64,000 bases of DNA from assembly GCF_002563715.1 (NCBI RefSeq), contig NZ_PDJJ01000001.1:558001-622000 (forward strand), given 5' to 3'. A program made the translations under genes and the position numbers. Shown here one piece after another: positions 47,777 through 57,123 of this stretch. The DNA is from Isoptericola jiangsuensis (GTDB lineage: Bacteria > Actinomycetota > Actinomycetes > Actinomycetales > Cellulomonadaceae). Under the pieces are notes generated by a model. It searched no databases. It worked only from the letters and a program-made list of their open reading frames with translations, and was not told where the DNA came from. The stretch's first letter is position 1. Every line of letters begins with the position of its first letter.

Positions 47777-47798
47777 CCATATCCCGGCAGGGATATGG
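47777..47798. promoter_or_regulatory. palindromic operator over the LysR-gene -10
   Basis: CCATATCCC-GGCA-GGGATATGG is a perfect inverted repeat with 9-bp arms. Its right arm contains most of the -10 TATGGT (47794-47799), which lies 7 nt before the ATG at 47807. The position predicts repression of the regulator by its own product or by another protein. Confidence 0.55.
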
Positions 47799-47806
47799 TT
47801 CGCGGT

Positions 47807-48754
47807 ATGGACATCGACCTGCGTCACCTGCGTCTGGTGACCGTCGTGGCGGAGCAGGGCAGCGTCACCAAGGCGTCGAACGTGCTCGGCATGGCCCAGC
47901 CCGCGCTCACCGCGCAGCTGAACCGGATCGACAACGCCCTCGGCGGCCCCTGCTTCGTGCGGGACCGGCACGGCACGCGTCCCACCCCGCTGGGCGAGCT
48001 GGTGCTGCGGCACGCCCGCGTGCTGCTGCCCGCCATGGACGCGTTCGGCGAGGACGTCCGCCGGCACGTGCAGGCGCGCACGGGTGACGTGTCGTCGCTG
48101 CGGGTCGGGACCGTCACCACCGTCCTGGGCGGCCTGTTCCTCAACCGGCTGCGGTCCGGCCTGGGCGGGGTGGCGCTCACGTCGTACACGTCGTGGTCGC
48201 CGGACGAGGCCGCTGCGCGGCTCCGGCGCGGCACGCTCGACATCGCGCTCGTCGGGGCGTGCGAGAACGACACCCTGCCCACCGACGGCGACGTCGAGTG
48301 GGTCCGCCTGCACACCGACCCGGTGTTCGTGCTCCTCGCGGAGGGGCACCGCCTGGCCGGCCCGGACGCCGTCCCGCTGGCCGAGCTCGCGGGCGAGTCC
48401 TGGCTGACGGCTCCCGGTGACGGCTGCTTCGAGCGCTGCTTCGTCGCGGCGTGCACGCGGGCCGGCTTCGCCCCGCACGAGGTGAGCGAGGTCGAGCGTG
48501 CGTCGGCCGTGGAGCAGGTCCGCGACGGGCACGCGGTCGCGCTCGTGCAGCCGCTGCTCCTGGACCAGCCGGGCGTGGTGCCCGTCCCCATCGAGGGCGA
48601 GCCGCTGTCCTGGTCCCAGTACGTGGGCTGGCGCCGCGACGCCGTGGAACGGTTCGACGTGGACGTCGTGCGGGCCTCCGCGCTGGGAGCCCATGCCGAG
48701 GCGGTGCGCCGCAGCCCGGCGTACACCCGCTACCTCGCCGCGCGCGTGGGCTGA
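47807..48754 (+). CDS. LysR-family transcriptional regulator
   Basis: 315 aa from ATG 47807 (leaderless geometry). Winged helix-turn-helix: DLRHLRLVTVVAEQGSVTKASNVLGMAQPALTAQLNRID. The effector domain begins SSLRVGTVTTVLGGLFL and includes LDIALVGACENDTLP. No divergent target gene is present, which is unusual for LysR proteins; neighbours are a methyltransferase and a CAP protein on the same strand. The palindrome at 47777-47798 suggests self-control. Confidence 0.9.
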   Translation: MDIDLRHLRLVTVVAEQGSVTKASNVLGMAQPALTAQLNRIDNALGGPCFVRDRHGTRPTPLGELVLRHARVLLPAMDAFGEDVRRHVQARTGDVSSLRVGTVTTVLGGLFLNRLRSGLGGVALTSYTSWSPDEAAARLRRGTLDIALVGACENDTLPTDGDVEWVRLHTDPVFVLLAEGHRLAGPDAVPLAELAGESWLTAPGDGCFERCFVAACTRAGFAPHEVSEVERASAVEQVRDGHAVALVQPLLLDQPGVVPVPIEGEPLSWSQYVGWRRDAVERFDVDVVRASALGAHAEAVRRSPAYTRYLAARVG

Positions 48755-48801
48755 GCCCGCGTGGCCTGGGCGTCGGCGCCCCGGGTCGGTACGGTGCCGG
48801 G

Positions 48802-49704
48802 ATGACCCGACGCAGGCAGGCCCCGGCATGGCGGCAGGTGGTGAGCCTGCTCGCCGCGTTCGGTGCGGGGGCCGTGCTGGTCCTGGTGGGCGGGGCGCTC
48901 GTGCCCGACGCGCTCCGGCTGCCCGACCCGCCCCCGGCCCTGGCGTCACCCTGGTCGCGCACCCCCGACGACGCGTCGGCCTCGCGCGGGGGCGCCGCGG
49001 AGGACGCGCTCCCGTCGGCGGCGCCCTCGGCCACGGACGGTGCGGGCGGGTCGTCGCCCGACGGGACCGCCGACGCCGGGGACGGGGACGCCGGGTCGGC
49101 CGGCTCGACCGGCCGGGGCGACGAGGGTGGCACGGACGGCGCCAAGGGCGGCGGCGGGGGCGGCACGGACGGCGGTTCGGACGACGCCGCGGACGACCCG
49201 GCGCCGGAGGACGAGCCCGCGGCCGACGACGGGGCCGACGACGCCACGACGGACGGGTCCGGGGGCGACGAGGCCGGGGGTGACGGCGCCGCGGCCCGGC
49301 CCGACGCCGCGGGCGCCGCGGACGCGACCTCGGGGGTGTCGGGCGAGGTGCTCGCGCTGGTCGCGGCGGAGCGGGCCGCCGCCGGGTGCGCCGCGCCGCG
49401 CGCGGACGCCGCGCTGGACGCGCTGGCCGCCGCGCACGCGGCGGACATGCGGGACCGCGGGTACTTCGACCACACCGACCCGGACGGGCGCACGCCGTGG
49501 GACCGGGCGGCCGCGGCGGGCGTGGAGGGCGTCGCGGCGGAGAACATCGCCCGCGGCCAGCCGGACGCCGCGGCGGTGATGGCGGCGTGGATGGACTCGC
49601 CGGGGCACCGGGCGAACATCCTGGACTGCTCGACGACGCGGCACGGCGTGGCGCGCGCCGACGGCTCGGGCGGACCGTGGTGGGTGCAGGTGTTCGGCCG
49701 GTGA
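48802..49704 (+). CDS. secreted or anchored CAP-domain (SCP/YkwD-like) protein
   Basis: 300 aa from ATG 48802, 6 nt after a TACGGT -10 (leaderless). An N-terminal membrane segment (VVSLLAAFGAGAVLVLVGGALV) leads to ~120 residues of Gly/Asp/Ala-rich disordered sequence, then a CAP domain (about 180-300). The CAP domain has AHAADMRDRGYFDHTDPDG (His and Glu-type cavity residues), VAAENIARG and MDSPGHRANILD. CAP proteins act outside the cell; molecular role unknown. It ends 4 bp from the convergent trk gene. Confidence 0.85.
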   Translation: MTRRRQAPAWRQVVSLLAAFGAGAVLVLVGGALVPDALRLPDPPPALASPWSRTPDDASASRGGAAEDALPSAAPSATDGAGGSSPDGTADAGDGDAGSAGSTGRGDEGGTDGAKGGGGGGTDGGSDDAADDPAPEDEPAADDGADDATTDGSGGDEAGGDGAAARPDAAGAADATSGVSGEVLALVAAERAAAGCAAPRADAALDALAAAHAADMRDRGYFDHTDPDGRTPWDRAAAAGVEGVAAENIARGQPDAAAVMAAWMDSPGHRANILDCSTTRHGVARADGSGGPWWVQVFGR

Positions 49705-49708
49705 CCCG

Positions 49709-51154
49709 TCAGCCGACGAGCGCGGAGCCCTCCGGGTACCGGTAGACCTTCGCGCGCTCGCGCAGCGCCAGGCCGGTGCCGAGGGTGATGGGGCCGAGGC
49801 GTCCGAGGAACATGAGGACGACGAGCACGACCTGGTGCCACTGGTCGAGGTCCGCCGTGATGCCGGTGGACAGGCCGGTGGTGGAGAACGCGGAGATCAC
49901 CTCGAACAGCACGCGGTCCAGCGGGAAGACCGTCGGGGGGACGGTGACGGTGATGAGCAGCGTGGACACGATGACGAGGGCCACGGCCGTCAGCGCCACG
50001 ACGAGCGCCTGGCGCAGCGTGGAGGGCATGACGCGCCGGTCGAAGACGGTGACGTCGGTGTCGCCCCGCAGCTCGGACCAGATGATGAAGGCGAGCAGCG
50101 CGAACGTGCCCACCTTGACGCCGCCCGCGGTGCCGGCGGATCCGCCGCCGATGAACATCAGGACGTCGGTGAGGAACCAGCTGCCGTGGTTCATGCCGGA
50201 CGTGTCGAGGGAGTTGAACCCGGCGGTGCGGGTCATCACGGAGTGGGTGAACGAGGCGAGCATCTTGCCGGGCACGTCGAGCGGTCCCATGGTGCGCGGG
50301 TTGCCCCACTCGACCGCGAGGAAGAACAGCGTGCCGACGCCGAGCAGCACGGCGGTCGTGGTGATGGTGAGGCGGGTGTGCATGCTCCACCGCGAGGCGG
50401 TGAGCAGCGTGTGCCGGCGTCCCTTGACCCGCGGGGCGCGTGCGTGCCGCCACAGCTCGATGAGGACGGGGAACCCGAGGCCGCCGATGATGACCGCCGC
50501 CGACATCGGCAGGCAGATCCACGGGTCCGTCACGAACCGCATGATGTTGTCCGAGTAGATGGAGAACCCGGCGTTGTTGAACGACGACACCGAGTGGAAG
50601 AACCCCGACCACAGCGCGTGCCCGAGGGGCTCGTCGTAGCCGACGACCAGGCGGGTCGCGAGGACGAGGCCCAGGACGCTCTCGGCGACGAGCGTGATCC
50701 ACAGGGCGCCGAGCATCACCTTCTTGACGTCCCCGAGCCCGACGGAGTGCGTGGACTCCGCCGCGACCAGACGGCTGCGCAGCCCGAGCCGGCGCGTCAG
50801 GACGAGGCCGAGCAGCGACGCGACCGTCATCACGCCGAACCCGCCCACCTGGATGAGCCCGAGGATGACGGCCTGGCCGAACGGCGTCCAGAACGTCTGG
50901 GTGTCGACGACGGCGAGCCCGGTCACGCAGGTGGCGGACGTCGCGGTGAACAGCGCCTGCACGAACGAGGCGCGCGGCCCGGTGCTGGAGACGGGCAGCA
51001 GGAGCAGCGCCGTGCCGACGCCGATGGTGACGAGGAACCCGAGGGTGACGACCTGGGCGGGACGTCGGCGCAGGCTCGTCGCCGAGCTGCGCCCCGGCAC
51101 GGGACGTCCGGGGTGTCGCGGGTCCGGCGACGTGGGAGAACGCACGAGCCTCAT
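49709..51154 (-). CDS. TrkH/KtrB-type potassium transporter channel subunit
   Basis: 481 aa from ATG 51154. Four M1-P-M2 repeats with P-loops: TATSATCVTGL, SVSSFNNAGFS, VMTRTAGFNS and AFSTTGLSTG, giving the K+ selectivity filter Gly in each. The length and lack of the TrkH extra N-terminal helices suit KtrB-like channels. It needs a cytosolic TrkA/KtrA (RCK) partner, which is not in the window. Confidence 0.92.
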   Translation of the reverse strand: MRLVRSPTSPDPRHPGRPVPGRSSATSLRRRPAQVVTLGFLVTIGVGTALLLLPVSSTGPRASFVQALFTATSATCVTGLAVVDTQTFWTPFGQAVILGLIQVGGFGVMTVASLLGLVLTRRLGLRSRLVAAESTHSVGLGDVKKVMLGALWITLVAESVLGLVLATRLVVGYDEPLGHALWSGFFHSVSSFNNAGFSIYSDNIMRFVTDPWICLPMSAAVIIGGLGFPVLIELWRHARAPRVKGRRHTLLTASRWSMHTRLTITTTAVLLGVGTLFFLAVEWGNPRTMGPLDVPGKMLASFTHSVMTRTAGFNSLDTSGMNHGSWFLTDVLMFIGGGSAGTAGGVKVGTFALLAFIIWSELRGDTDVTVFDRRVMPSTLRQALVVALTAVALVIVSTLLITVTVPPTVFPLDRVLFEVISAFSTTGLSTGITADLDQWHQVVLVVLMFLGRLGPITLGTGLALRERAKVYRYPEGSALVG

Positions 51155-51268
51155 TCTGGGGACCGCGGGCACCCGGCGCCAGACAGGCCACGCGGTGGAC
51201 CCCCGCACCCGCCCCAGGGCCCGGGTCGGCGTAGCCTCGGCCCAGGGAGTCCACCGGGAGGAGAGATC

Positions 51269-51940
51269 GTGACGGGGATCGAGCTGACCACGTGGGGCCA
51301 CGCGGGTCTGCGGCTGGAGCGGGACGGCGTGCGGGTCGTCCTCGACCCCGGGTCGTTCACCGACCCGGCCGTGCTGGACGGCGCGACGGCCGTGCTGGTC
51401 ACGCACGGCCACCCCGACCACGTGGTCCCCGAACGGCTCGCCGCGGTGCTCGACGCCCGGCCGGCGCTCACGGTGCGGGCCCCCGCCTCGGTGGTGGACG
51501 CGCTGCGCACGGCGGGCGCGCCGCCGGACCGCGTGCACGAGGTGTCCCCCGGCGACGTGCTCTCCGTGGCGGGCCTGCCCGTGCGTGTCCTGGGCGGCGA
51601 GCACGCGGAGGTCCACCCGCAGGTCCCCGTCCCGGAGAACGTCGGCTACCTGGTGGCGGGCGTGCTGCACCCGGGGGACGCGTGGACGCCCGTGCCCGAC
51701 GACGCCACGGTGGACGTGCTCGCGCTGCCCGTGGCGGGCCCCTGGGTGCGCCTCGGGGACGCCGTCGACTACGCCGTGCGCGTCGCGCCGCGCGTCGCCG
51801 TCCCGGTGCACGACGCCGTGCTGTCCGACCTCGGCAAGGGGTCGGTGGACCGGATCGCGGGCGGCCTCGTGGACCGGCTCCTCGGCCGGGAGACGTACCG
51901 GCGCCTGGAGCCGGGCGAGGCGCTCGCCGTCACCGGGTAG
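51269..51940 (+). CDS. metallo-beta-lactamase-fold hydrolase (UPF0173-like)
   Basis: 223 aa from GTG 51269 with GGGAGGAGAG upstream. TTWGHAGLRLERDG, VLDPGSF and the HxHxDH site VTHGHPDHVVPE mark the fold. Further ligands: GGEHAEVHPQVP and AVPVHDAVLSD. Related proteins are uncharacterised cytoplasmic hydrolases. Divergent from the K+ transporter gene. Confidence 0.88.
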   Translation: MTGIELTTWGHAGLRLERDGVRVVLDPGSFTDPAVLDGATAVLVTHGHPDHVVPERLAAVLDARPALTVRAPASVVDALRTAGAPPDRVHEVSPGDVLSVAGLPVRVLGGEHAEVHPQVPVPENVGYLVAGVLHPGDAWTPVPDDATVDVLALPVAGPWVRLGDAVDYAVRVAPRVAVPVHDAVLSDLGKGSVDRIAGGLVDRLLGRETYRRLEPGEALAVTG

Positions 51941-51973
51941 GCGGGCCCGGCCGCGTCGCCGGGCACGTCCCGG

Positions 51974-52627
51974 TCAGTCCGCGGGCGTCGTGTCCGTGGC
52001 GACGTGGTCGATGCCCAGCACCGCGGACAGGATGGCCTCGATGGCGAAGGTCGTGGACTCGGGCAGGGACACGGCCTGCGGGTCGAGCAGCCACTGGGTC
52101 TGCAGGCCGTCCATGACGCCGATGACGGCGCTCGCGGCCTGCTCGGCGTCGGCGCGCGAGAGGGTGGTGCCGTGCTCGTCGGCGACGACGAGCAGCGCGC
52201 GGGAGATCTCGCCGCGCAGGGTCTCGAAGCGCTGGCGGACGCGTTCGGCGGCGGGGTGGCCGTCGGTGACGGACTCGCCGGTGAGCACGGAGTAGGCCTG
52301 GACGATGCCGCGGCGCTCGGCGTTGAGCCCGGCGGTGCGCACGAGGTGGCGGAACAGGTCGCGGCCGCCGGGGATGTGCTGGCCCTCGAGGTGCTCGACG
52401 TCGACGCGGTCGCGGTACTCCAGCACCTCCCAGAGCAGCTTGTCCTTGCTGCCGAAGTGGTGCAGCACGCCGGCGTGCGTGATCCCGACCTGCTCGGCGA
52501 CGTCGGCGAGCGAGCCCGCGTGGAAGCCCTTGGAGCCGAACACGCGGGTGGCCGCGGCGAGGATCTCCTCGCGGCGTTCGGCCCGGCTCACCCGGCGGGC
52601 GCGGGCGGGGGGTGGGGCGTTGGTCAT
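51974..52627 (-). CDS. TetR-family regulator of the GH3/ABC operon
   Basis: 217 aa from ATG 52627. HTH: AERREEILAAATRVFGSKGFHAGSLADVAEQVGITHAGVLHHFGSKDKLLWEVL, a standard TetR N-terminus; the helical C-terminal ligand domain follows. It is divergent from the GH3 beta-glucosidase with an inverted-repeat operator (52654-52675) between them, so repression of both itself and the operon until a glycoside ligand appears is likely. Confidence 0.92.
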   Translation of the reverse strand: MTNAPPPARARRVSRAERREEILAAATRVFGSKGFHAGSLADVAEQVGITHAGVLHHFGSKDKLLWEVLEYRDRVDVEHLEGQHIPGGRDLFRHLVRTAGLNAERRGIVQAYSVLTGESVTDGHPAAERVRQRFETLRGEISRALLVVADEHGTTLSRADAEQAASAVIGVMDGLQTQWLLDPQAVSLPESTTFAIEAILSAVLGIDHVATDTTPAD

Positions 52628-52653
52628 GTCGTCACCATACTGTGATCCGCGCT

Positions 52654-52675
52654 ACTTACTAACCTGTCAGTAAGT
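52654..52675. promoter_or_regulatory. TetR operator between tetR and GH3 genes
   Basis: ACTTACT-AACCTGTC-AGTAAGT: perfect 7-bp arms, 8-bp spacer; the core TTACT-N8-AGTAA is the classical TetR-family pattern. It lies 26 bp from the TetR start and 49 bp from the GH3 start. Confidence 0.75.
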
Positions 52676-52724
52676 GTGGTTACATGTGACCCGACGCACA
52701 GCCGCGCCAGACAGGAGACCCCGC

Positions 52725-55247
52725 GTGTCATTGCCGACCGCCACCGACCGCACCGCCGTCGAGGCCGCCCTCGACGCCCTCGTGGCCGCACTCACCCTCG
52801 ACGAGAAGACCGGCCTCGTCGTCGGCGCCGACCTCTGGGCGACCCGCGGGCTGGAGCGCATCGGGCTCGACCCCGTCGTCATGTCCGACGGCCCCGTCGG
52901 CGTCCGCGACCCCTACCACGGCGGCGCGTCCGCGATGCTGCCCGCCCCCTCCGCGCTCGCCGCGACCTGGGACGTCGCGCTCGCCGCCCGCACCGGCGAC
53001 CTGTTCGCCGCCGAGGCCCGCCGGCACGGCGTCCACCTCGTCCTCGCCCCGCAGGTCAACCTCCAGCGCACCCCCGTCGGCGGCCGGCACTTCGAGTGCT
53101 ACAGCGAGGACCCGCACCTGACCGCCGAGGTCGCGGTCGCGCTGGTCTCCGCCGCCCAGCGGGCCGGCACCGGCATGTGCGTCAAGCACTACGTCGCCAA
53201 CGACTCCGAGACCGACCGCACCCGCTACCTCGCCCGCGTGGACGCCCGCACCCTGCGCGAGGTCTACCTCGCGCCGTTCGAGCGCCTCGTCGACGCCGGG
53301 TCGTGGAGCGTCATGGGCGCCTACAGCGGCGTCGACGACGGTGCCACCGCCGCCCCCGCGCTCGAGCACCGCCCCCTGCTCACCGGCGTGCTCAAGGACG
53401 AGTGGGGCTTCGACGGGCTCGTCGTGTCCGACTGGGTCGCGACCCGCACCGTCGCCGCCGCCGTGCGCGGCGGCCTCGACCTCCAGATGCCCGGCCCCGA
53501 CGGCGTGTGGGGCGACGGGCTGCGCGACGCCGTCCTCGCCGGGGACGTCGCCGAGGCCGACCTCGACGACAAGGTGCGCCGCCTGCTGCGCCTCGCCCAC
53601 CGGCTCGGCCGCCTCGACCTGCCCGGCACCCCGGCGTCGGACGCCGCGCCCGCCCAGCGGTGGACGCCCGGCGCCCGCGCGACGTTCCTGCGCGAGCTCG
53701 CCGCCCGCGCCACCGTCGTCCTCAAGGACGACGCCGGGCTCGTGCCCCTGCCCGGCACCGAGGAGGGCGCGCCGCTGCGCGTCGCCCTGCTGGGCGCGAA
53801 CGCGGTGGCGCCGTTCTTCCAGGGCGGCGGGTCCTCCCTCGTGACGCCCGACCGGCTCTCGTACCCGGCCGACGCGCTCGTCGCCGCGCTGCCGGACGGC
53901 TCGCACGTCGACGTCGTCGCCGGGTCCCGCGCCCTGCGCAACCCCGCCCCGCTCGACCCCGCGCGCTGCACGGACCCCGTCACGGGGGAGCCCGGCCTGC
54001 GCCTCGAGCTGCTCGGCGTCGACGGCGCGGTCCGCCGCACCGAGACCCGCACCACCTGGGACGGCTGGTACGCCGACCTCGGCGCCGACGACGCCGTGCT
54101 GCGGCTGCGCGCCCGCGTCCGCCTCGACGAGCCGGGCGCCCACGAGCTCGGCGTCGGGACCGTGGGCGTGCACCGGGTCGCCGTCGACGCGGAGGTCGTG
54201 TCCACCGGTGACGTCGTGGCGACCGAGGACGTCATCCTCGCCTCGACCCACAACCACCCCGTGGCCCGCACGGTCACCGTGACCGGACCGGAGGTCGAGC
54301 TGACGGCCGACCTGCAGGTGGTGCACCCCGTCGGCTACGACCGGTTCGTGCGCGGCCAGCTCGTGCACCGGCTGCCCGGCGCGACCCCCGCCGAGGACCT
54401 GGCCGCCGCCGAGGCCGCCGCCCGCGCCGCGGACGTCGCCGTCGTCGTCGTCGGCACCACGCACGAGGTCGAGTCCGAGGGCTTCGACCGGCCCGACCTC
54501 GACCTGCCCGGCAACCAGGACGAGCTCGTGCGTCGCGTCGTGGCCGCCAACCCCCGCACCGTCGTCGTCGTCAACGCGGGCGCCCCCGTGCTGCTGCCGT
54601 GGCTCGACGACGTCCCGACCGTGCTGTGGGGCTGGCTCGCCGGCCAGGAGGCCGGCGCCGCGCTGACCGACGTCCTCACGGGCGTCACGGAGCCCGGCGG
54701 GCGCCTGCCCTGGACGCTCCCCGCCCGGTTCGAGGACGTCCCCGTGCCGCACGCGGTGCCCGTCGACGGCGTCGTGGACTACGTCGAGGGCCTCGACGTC
54801 GGCTACCGCGGCTGGTCCCGGCGGACGCACGCCGCCGCCGGTCCCGCCCCCGCGGCACCGTTCGGGCACGGGCTCGGCTGGACCACCTGGCGCTACGACG
54901 ACGTCACGCTCGTCGACGGCTCGGCCGCCGGCCCGGTGGTGCGCGTGACCGTCACGAACACGGGCACCCGGCACGGTCGCGAGGTCGTCCAGGTGTACGT
55001 CGAGCCGGACGCCGCCGTGCTCGCCGCCGACCCGCAGCGGCCCGTCCGCACGCTCGGCGCGTTCGCCGTCGTCGAGGCCGACCCGGGGTCGACCAGCACG
55101 GTCGACGTGCCCGTGCCGGCGCGCGCCCTGCAGGTGTGGGACGTCGCCGCCGGCACCTGGACCACGCCTCCCGGCCGCTACCGTCTGCGCGCCGGGCGGT
55201 CCGTCACCGACCTGCGAGGAGGCGTCGAGATCACCGTCGAGCACTGA
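52725..55247 (+). CDS. GH3 beta-glucosidase with inserted PA14-like domain
   Basis: 840 aa from GTG 52725 (AGGAGACC upstream); the ATG/TTG-rich extension to 52674 overlaps the operator. GH3 N-terminal domain: VMSDGPVGVRD, VKHYVANDSETDR and nucleophile Asp in GLVVSDWVATRT. The GH3 C-terminal domain contains a PA14-like insertion (about 440-560). A fibronectin-type-III-like tail (REVVQVYVEP) ends the protein. No signal peptide, so it cleaves imported beta-glucosides in the cytoplasm. First gene of the TetR-controlled operon with the ABC importer. Confidence 0.93.
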   Translation: MSLPTATDRTAVEAALDALVAALTLDEKTGLVVGADLWATRGLERIGLDPVVMSDGPVGVRDPYHGGASAMLPAPSALAATWDVALAARTGDLFAAEARRHGVHLVLAPQVNLQRTPVGGRHFECYSEDPHLTAEVAVALVSAAQRAGTGMCVKHYVANDSETDRTRYLARVDARTLREVYLAPFERLVDAGSWSVMGAYSGVDDGATAAPALEHRPLLTGVLKDEWGFDGLVVSDWVATRTVAAAVRGGLDLQMPGPDGVWGDGLRDAVLAGDVAEADLDDKVRRLLRLAHRLGRLDLPGTPASDAAPAQRWTPGARATFLRELAARATVVLKDDAGLVPLPGTEEGAPLRVALLGANAVAPFFQGGGSSLVTPDRLSYPADALVAALPDGSHVDVVAGSRALRNPAPLDPARCTDPVTGEPGLRLELLGVDGAVRRTETRTTWDGWYADLGADDAVLRLRARVRLDEPGAHELGVGTVGVHRVAVDAEVVSTGDVVATEDVILASTHNHPVARTVTVTGPEVELTADLQVVHPVGYDRFVRGQLVHRLPGATPAEDLAAAEAAARAADVAVVVVGTTHEVESEGFDRPDLDLPGNQDELVRRVVAANPRTVVVVNAGAPVLLPWLDDVPTVLWGWLAGQEAGAALTDVLTGVTEPGGRLPWTLPARFEDVPVPHAVPVDGVVDYVEGLDVGYRGWSRRTHAAAGPAPAAPFGHGLGWTTWRYDDVTLVDGSAAGPVVRVTVTNTGTRHGREVVQVYVEPDAAVLAADPQRPVRTLGAFAVVEADPGSTSTVDVPVPARALQVWDVAAGTWTTPPGRYRLRAGRSVTDLRGGVEITVEH

Positions 55248-55343
55248 CGCCCCGCACCGCGACACCCCGACAGACATCCCACGCGACACCCGACATCCCA
55301 CGAGTCCCGTCCACGACGGCCGGGACGTGCAAGGAGGCACACG

Positions 55344-57032
55344 ATGAGGAAGAACAGGCTCACCCTGATGGCGGCGTCCGCCGCCGTCGTGACCCTGCTG
55401 GCCACCGCCTGCAGCGGTGGCACGTCCGAGGGCGGCACCACCGGCACCGAGAGCGAGCCGGCGCAGACCGGCGCCGTGCTCACCGTCGGCATGCCCAACG
55501 GCACCCAGACGGAGAACCAGTCGCCGTTCGCCACCGGCTCCGCCGCGCTATCGCTCGGCTACGCGTTCGTCATCTACGAGCCGCTCATGATGGTCAACGA
55601 CGCCAAGCCGTCGGAGGACCCGAAGCCGTGGCTCGCCGACTCCATCGAGTGGAACGACGACTACACGCAGGCCGTCATCACCCCGCACGAGGGCATCACC
55701 TGGTCCGACGGCGAGGCTTTCGACGCCGAGGACGTCGCGTTCTCGATCCAGCTCCGCCAGGACTTCGAGGGCCTCAACACGTCGGCGCTGCCGATCGAGT
55801 CCGTCGACTCCGACGGCTCGACCGTCACCGTGACGTTCGGCGCCCCGCAGTTCGTCAACCAGGCGAAGCTCGCGGACATGCTGATCGTCCCGGAGCACCT
55901 GTGGAAGGACGTCGACGACCCGACGACGTTCACCAACACCGAGCCCGTCGGCACCGGCCCGTACGTCCTCGACTCGTGGACGCCGCAGGCCGCCACCCTC
56001 ACGGCGCGCGACGACTACTGGGGCGGCGACCTGTCGGTCCCGGAGATCCGCTACTCGTCGTACAACGACAACAACGCGCTCACCACGGCCCTCACCACGG
56101 GTGAGGCGCAGTGGGGCTGGACGTTCATCGCGGACTACGAGAACGTCTACATCGCGGCCGACCCGGAGCACTACCACCAGTACGCCGCCGCCGGTCTCGG
56201 CATCGACGCGCTCTTCCTCAACAACAAGGAGAAGCCGTTCGACGACGTCGCGTTCCGCCAGGCGCTCAACATGGCGATCGACCGGGAGAACATCACCAGC
56301 GTCGCCACGTCGGGCGTCAACCCGGCCCTGACCAGCGTGACCGGTCTGCCGATGCCCGCCGGCGAGGACTTCGTCGCCGCGGACCTCGCCGGCCAGGAGT
56401 ACGCCGCCGACGTCGAGGCCGCGAAGCAGGTCCTCACCGACGCCGGCTACACCGGGGTGGGGGAGAAGCTGGTCGACCCCGACGGCGAGCCCGTGACGTT
56501 CGAGCTGACCAACCCCGCCGGGTGGAACGACTACCTGACGGCGCTCGACCTCATCAAGAACGCCGCCGAGCAGCTCGGCGCGGAGGCCACCGTCCAGCCG
56601 GCGAACGCCGACGGCTGGTTCGCGGACATCATCCCGCCGGGGAACTTCGACGCCACCCTGCACTGGACCGACGGTGGCGCGACGCCGTGGGACCTCTACT
56701 CCGACATCATGGACGGCGCGCAGTACAAGCCGCTGGGTGAGCCCGCGACCTGGAACTTCGGCCGCTACGAGAACGACGAGGTCACCGAGGCGCTGAAGAC
56801 CTACGCCTCCACCACCGACGACGCGGAGCGGACCGCGGCCCTGGCCACGATCCAGCAGCGCTTCGCCGAGGACGTCCCGGCCATCGCGCTGTGGGCCCGC
56901 CCCGCCACGGCCCAGTACTCCACGCAGAACTACGTGGGCTGGCCGTCCGAGGAGGACCCGTACAACCAGCCGCAGCCGACGGGTTCGCAGGCCCTGCAGA
57001 TCCTGCTCAACCTCACGCCGGCCACGGACTGA
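55344..57032 (+). CDS. ABC-transporter solute-binding lipoprotein, family 5 (oligopeptide/oligosaccharide type)
   Basis: 562 aa from ATG 55344 with AAGGAGG upstream. Lipobox LATAC. SBP family 5 features: [52 protein letters not shown], and the [14 protein letters not shown] core. Family 5 proteins bind oligopeptides, but several actinobacterial and Thermotoga members bind beta-glucosides or cello-oligosaccharides. The GH3 gene upstream favours a sugar ligand. A 21-bp stem-loop follows the stop and would raise SBP mRNA over the permease genes. Confidence 0.9.
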   Translation: MRKNRLTLMAASAAVVTLLATACSGGTSEGGTTGTESEPAQTGAVLTVGMPNGTQTENQSPFATGSAALSLGYAFVIYEPLMMVNDAKPSEDPKPWLADSIEWNDDYTQAVITPHEGITWSDGEAFDAEDVAFSIQLRQDFEGLNTSALPIESVDSDGSTVTVTFGAPQFVNQAKLADMLIVPEHLWKDVDDPTTFTNTEPVGTGPYVLDSWTPQAATLTARDDYWGGDLSVPEIRYSSYNDNNALTTALTTGEAQWGWTFIADYENVYIAADPEHYHQYAAAGLGIDALFLNNKEKPFDDVAFRQALNMAIDRENITSVATSGVNPALTSVTGLPMPAGEDFVAADLAGQEYAADVEAAKQVLTDAGYTGVGEKLVDPDGEPVTFELTNPAGWNDYLTALDLIKNAAEQLGAEATVQPANADGWFADIIPPGNFDATLHWTDGGATPWDLYSDIMDGAQYKPLGEPATWNFGRYENDEVTEALKTYASTTDDAERTAALATIQQRFAEDVPAIALWARPATAQYSTQNYVGWPSEEDPYNQPQPTGSQALQILLNLTPATD

Positions 57033-57042
57033 CCGTCCGGCA

Positions 57043-57088
57043 CCCTGCCCCCGGGGCGCGGACCCGCGTCCGCGCCCCGGGGGCAGGG
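57043..57088 (+). terminator. 21-bp intercistronic stem-loop after the binding-protein gene
   Basis: 57043-57063 and 57068-57088 pair perfectly around CCGC (arms start CCCTGCCCCCGGGGCGCGGA). There is no following U-run. It lies between the SBP and ATPase genes, the typical place for an attenuating or mRNA-stabilising hairpin in ABC operons. Confidence 0.75.
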
Positions 57089-57123
57089 GCTGCACCCCCG
57101 TCCCCGAACCCCCAGGTGATCGC

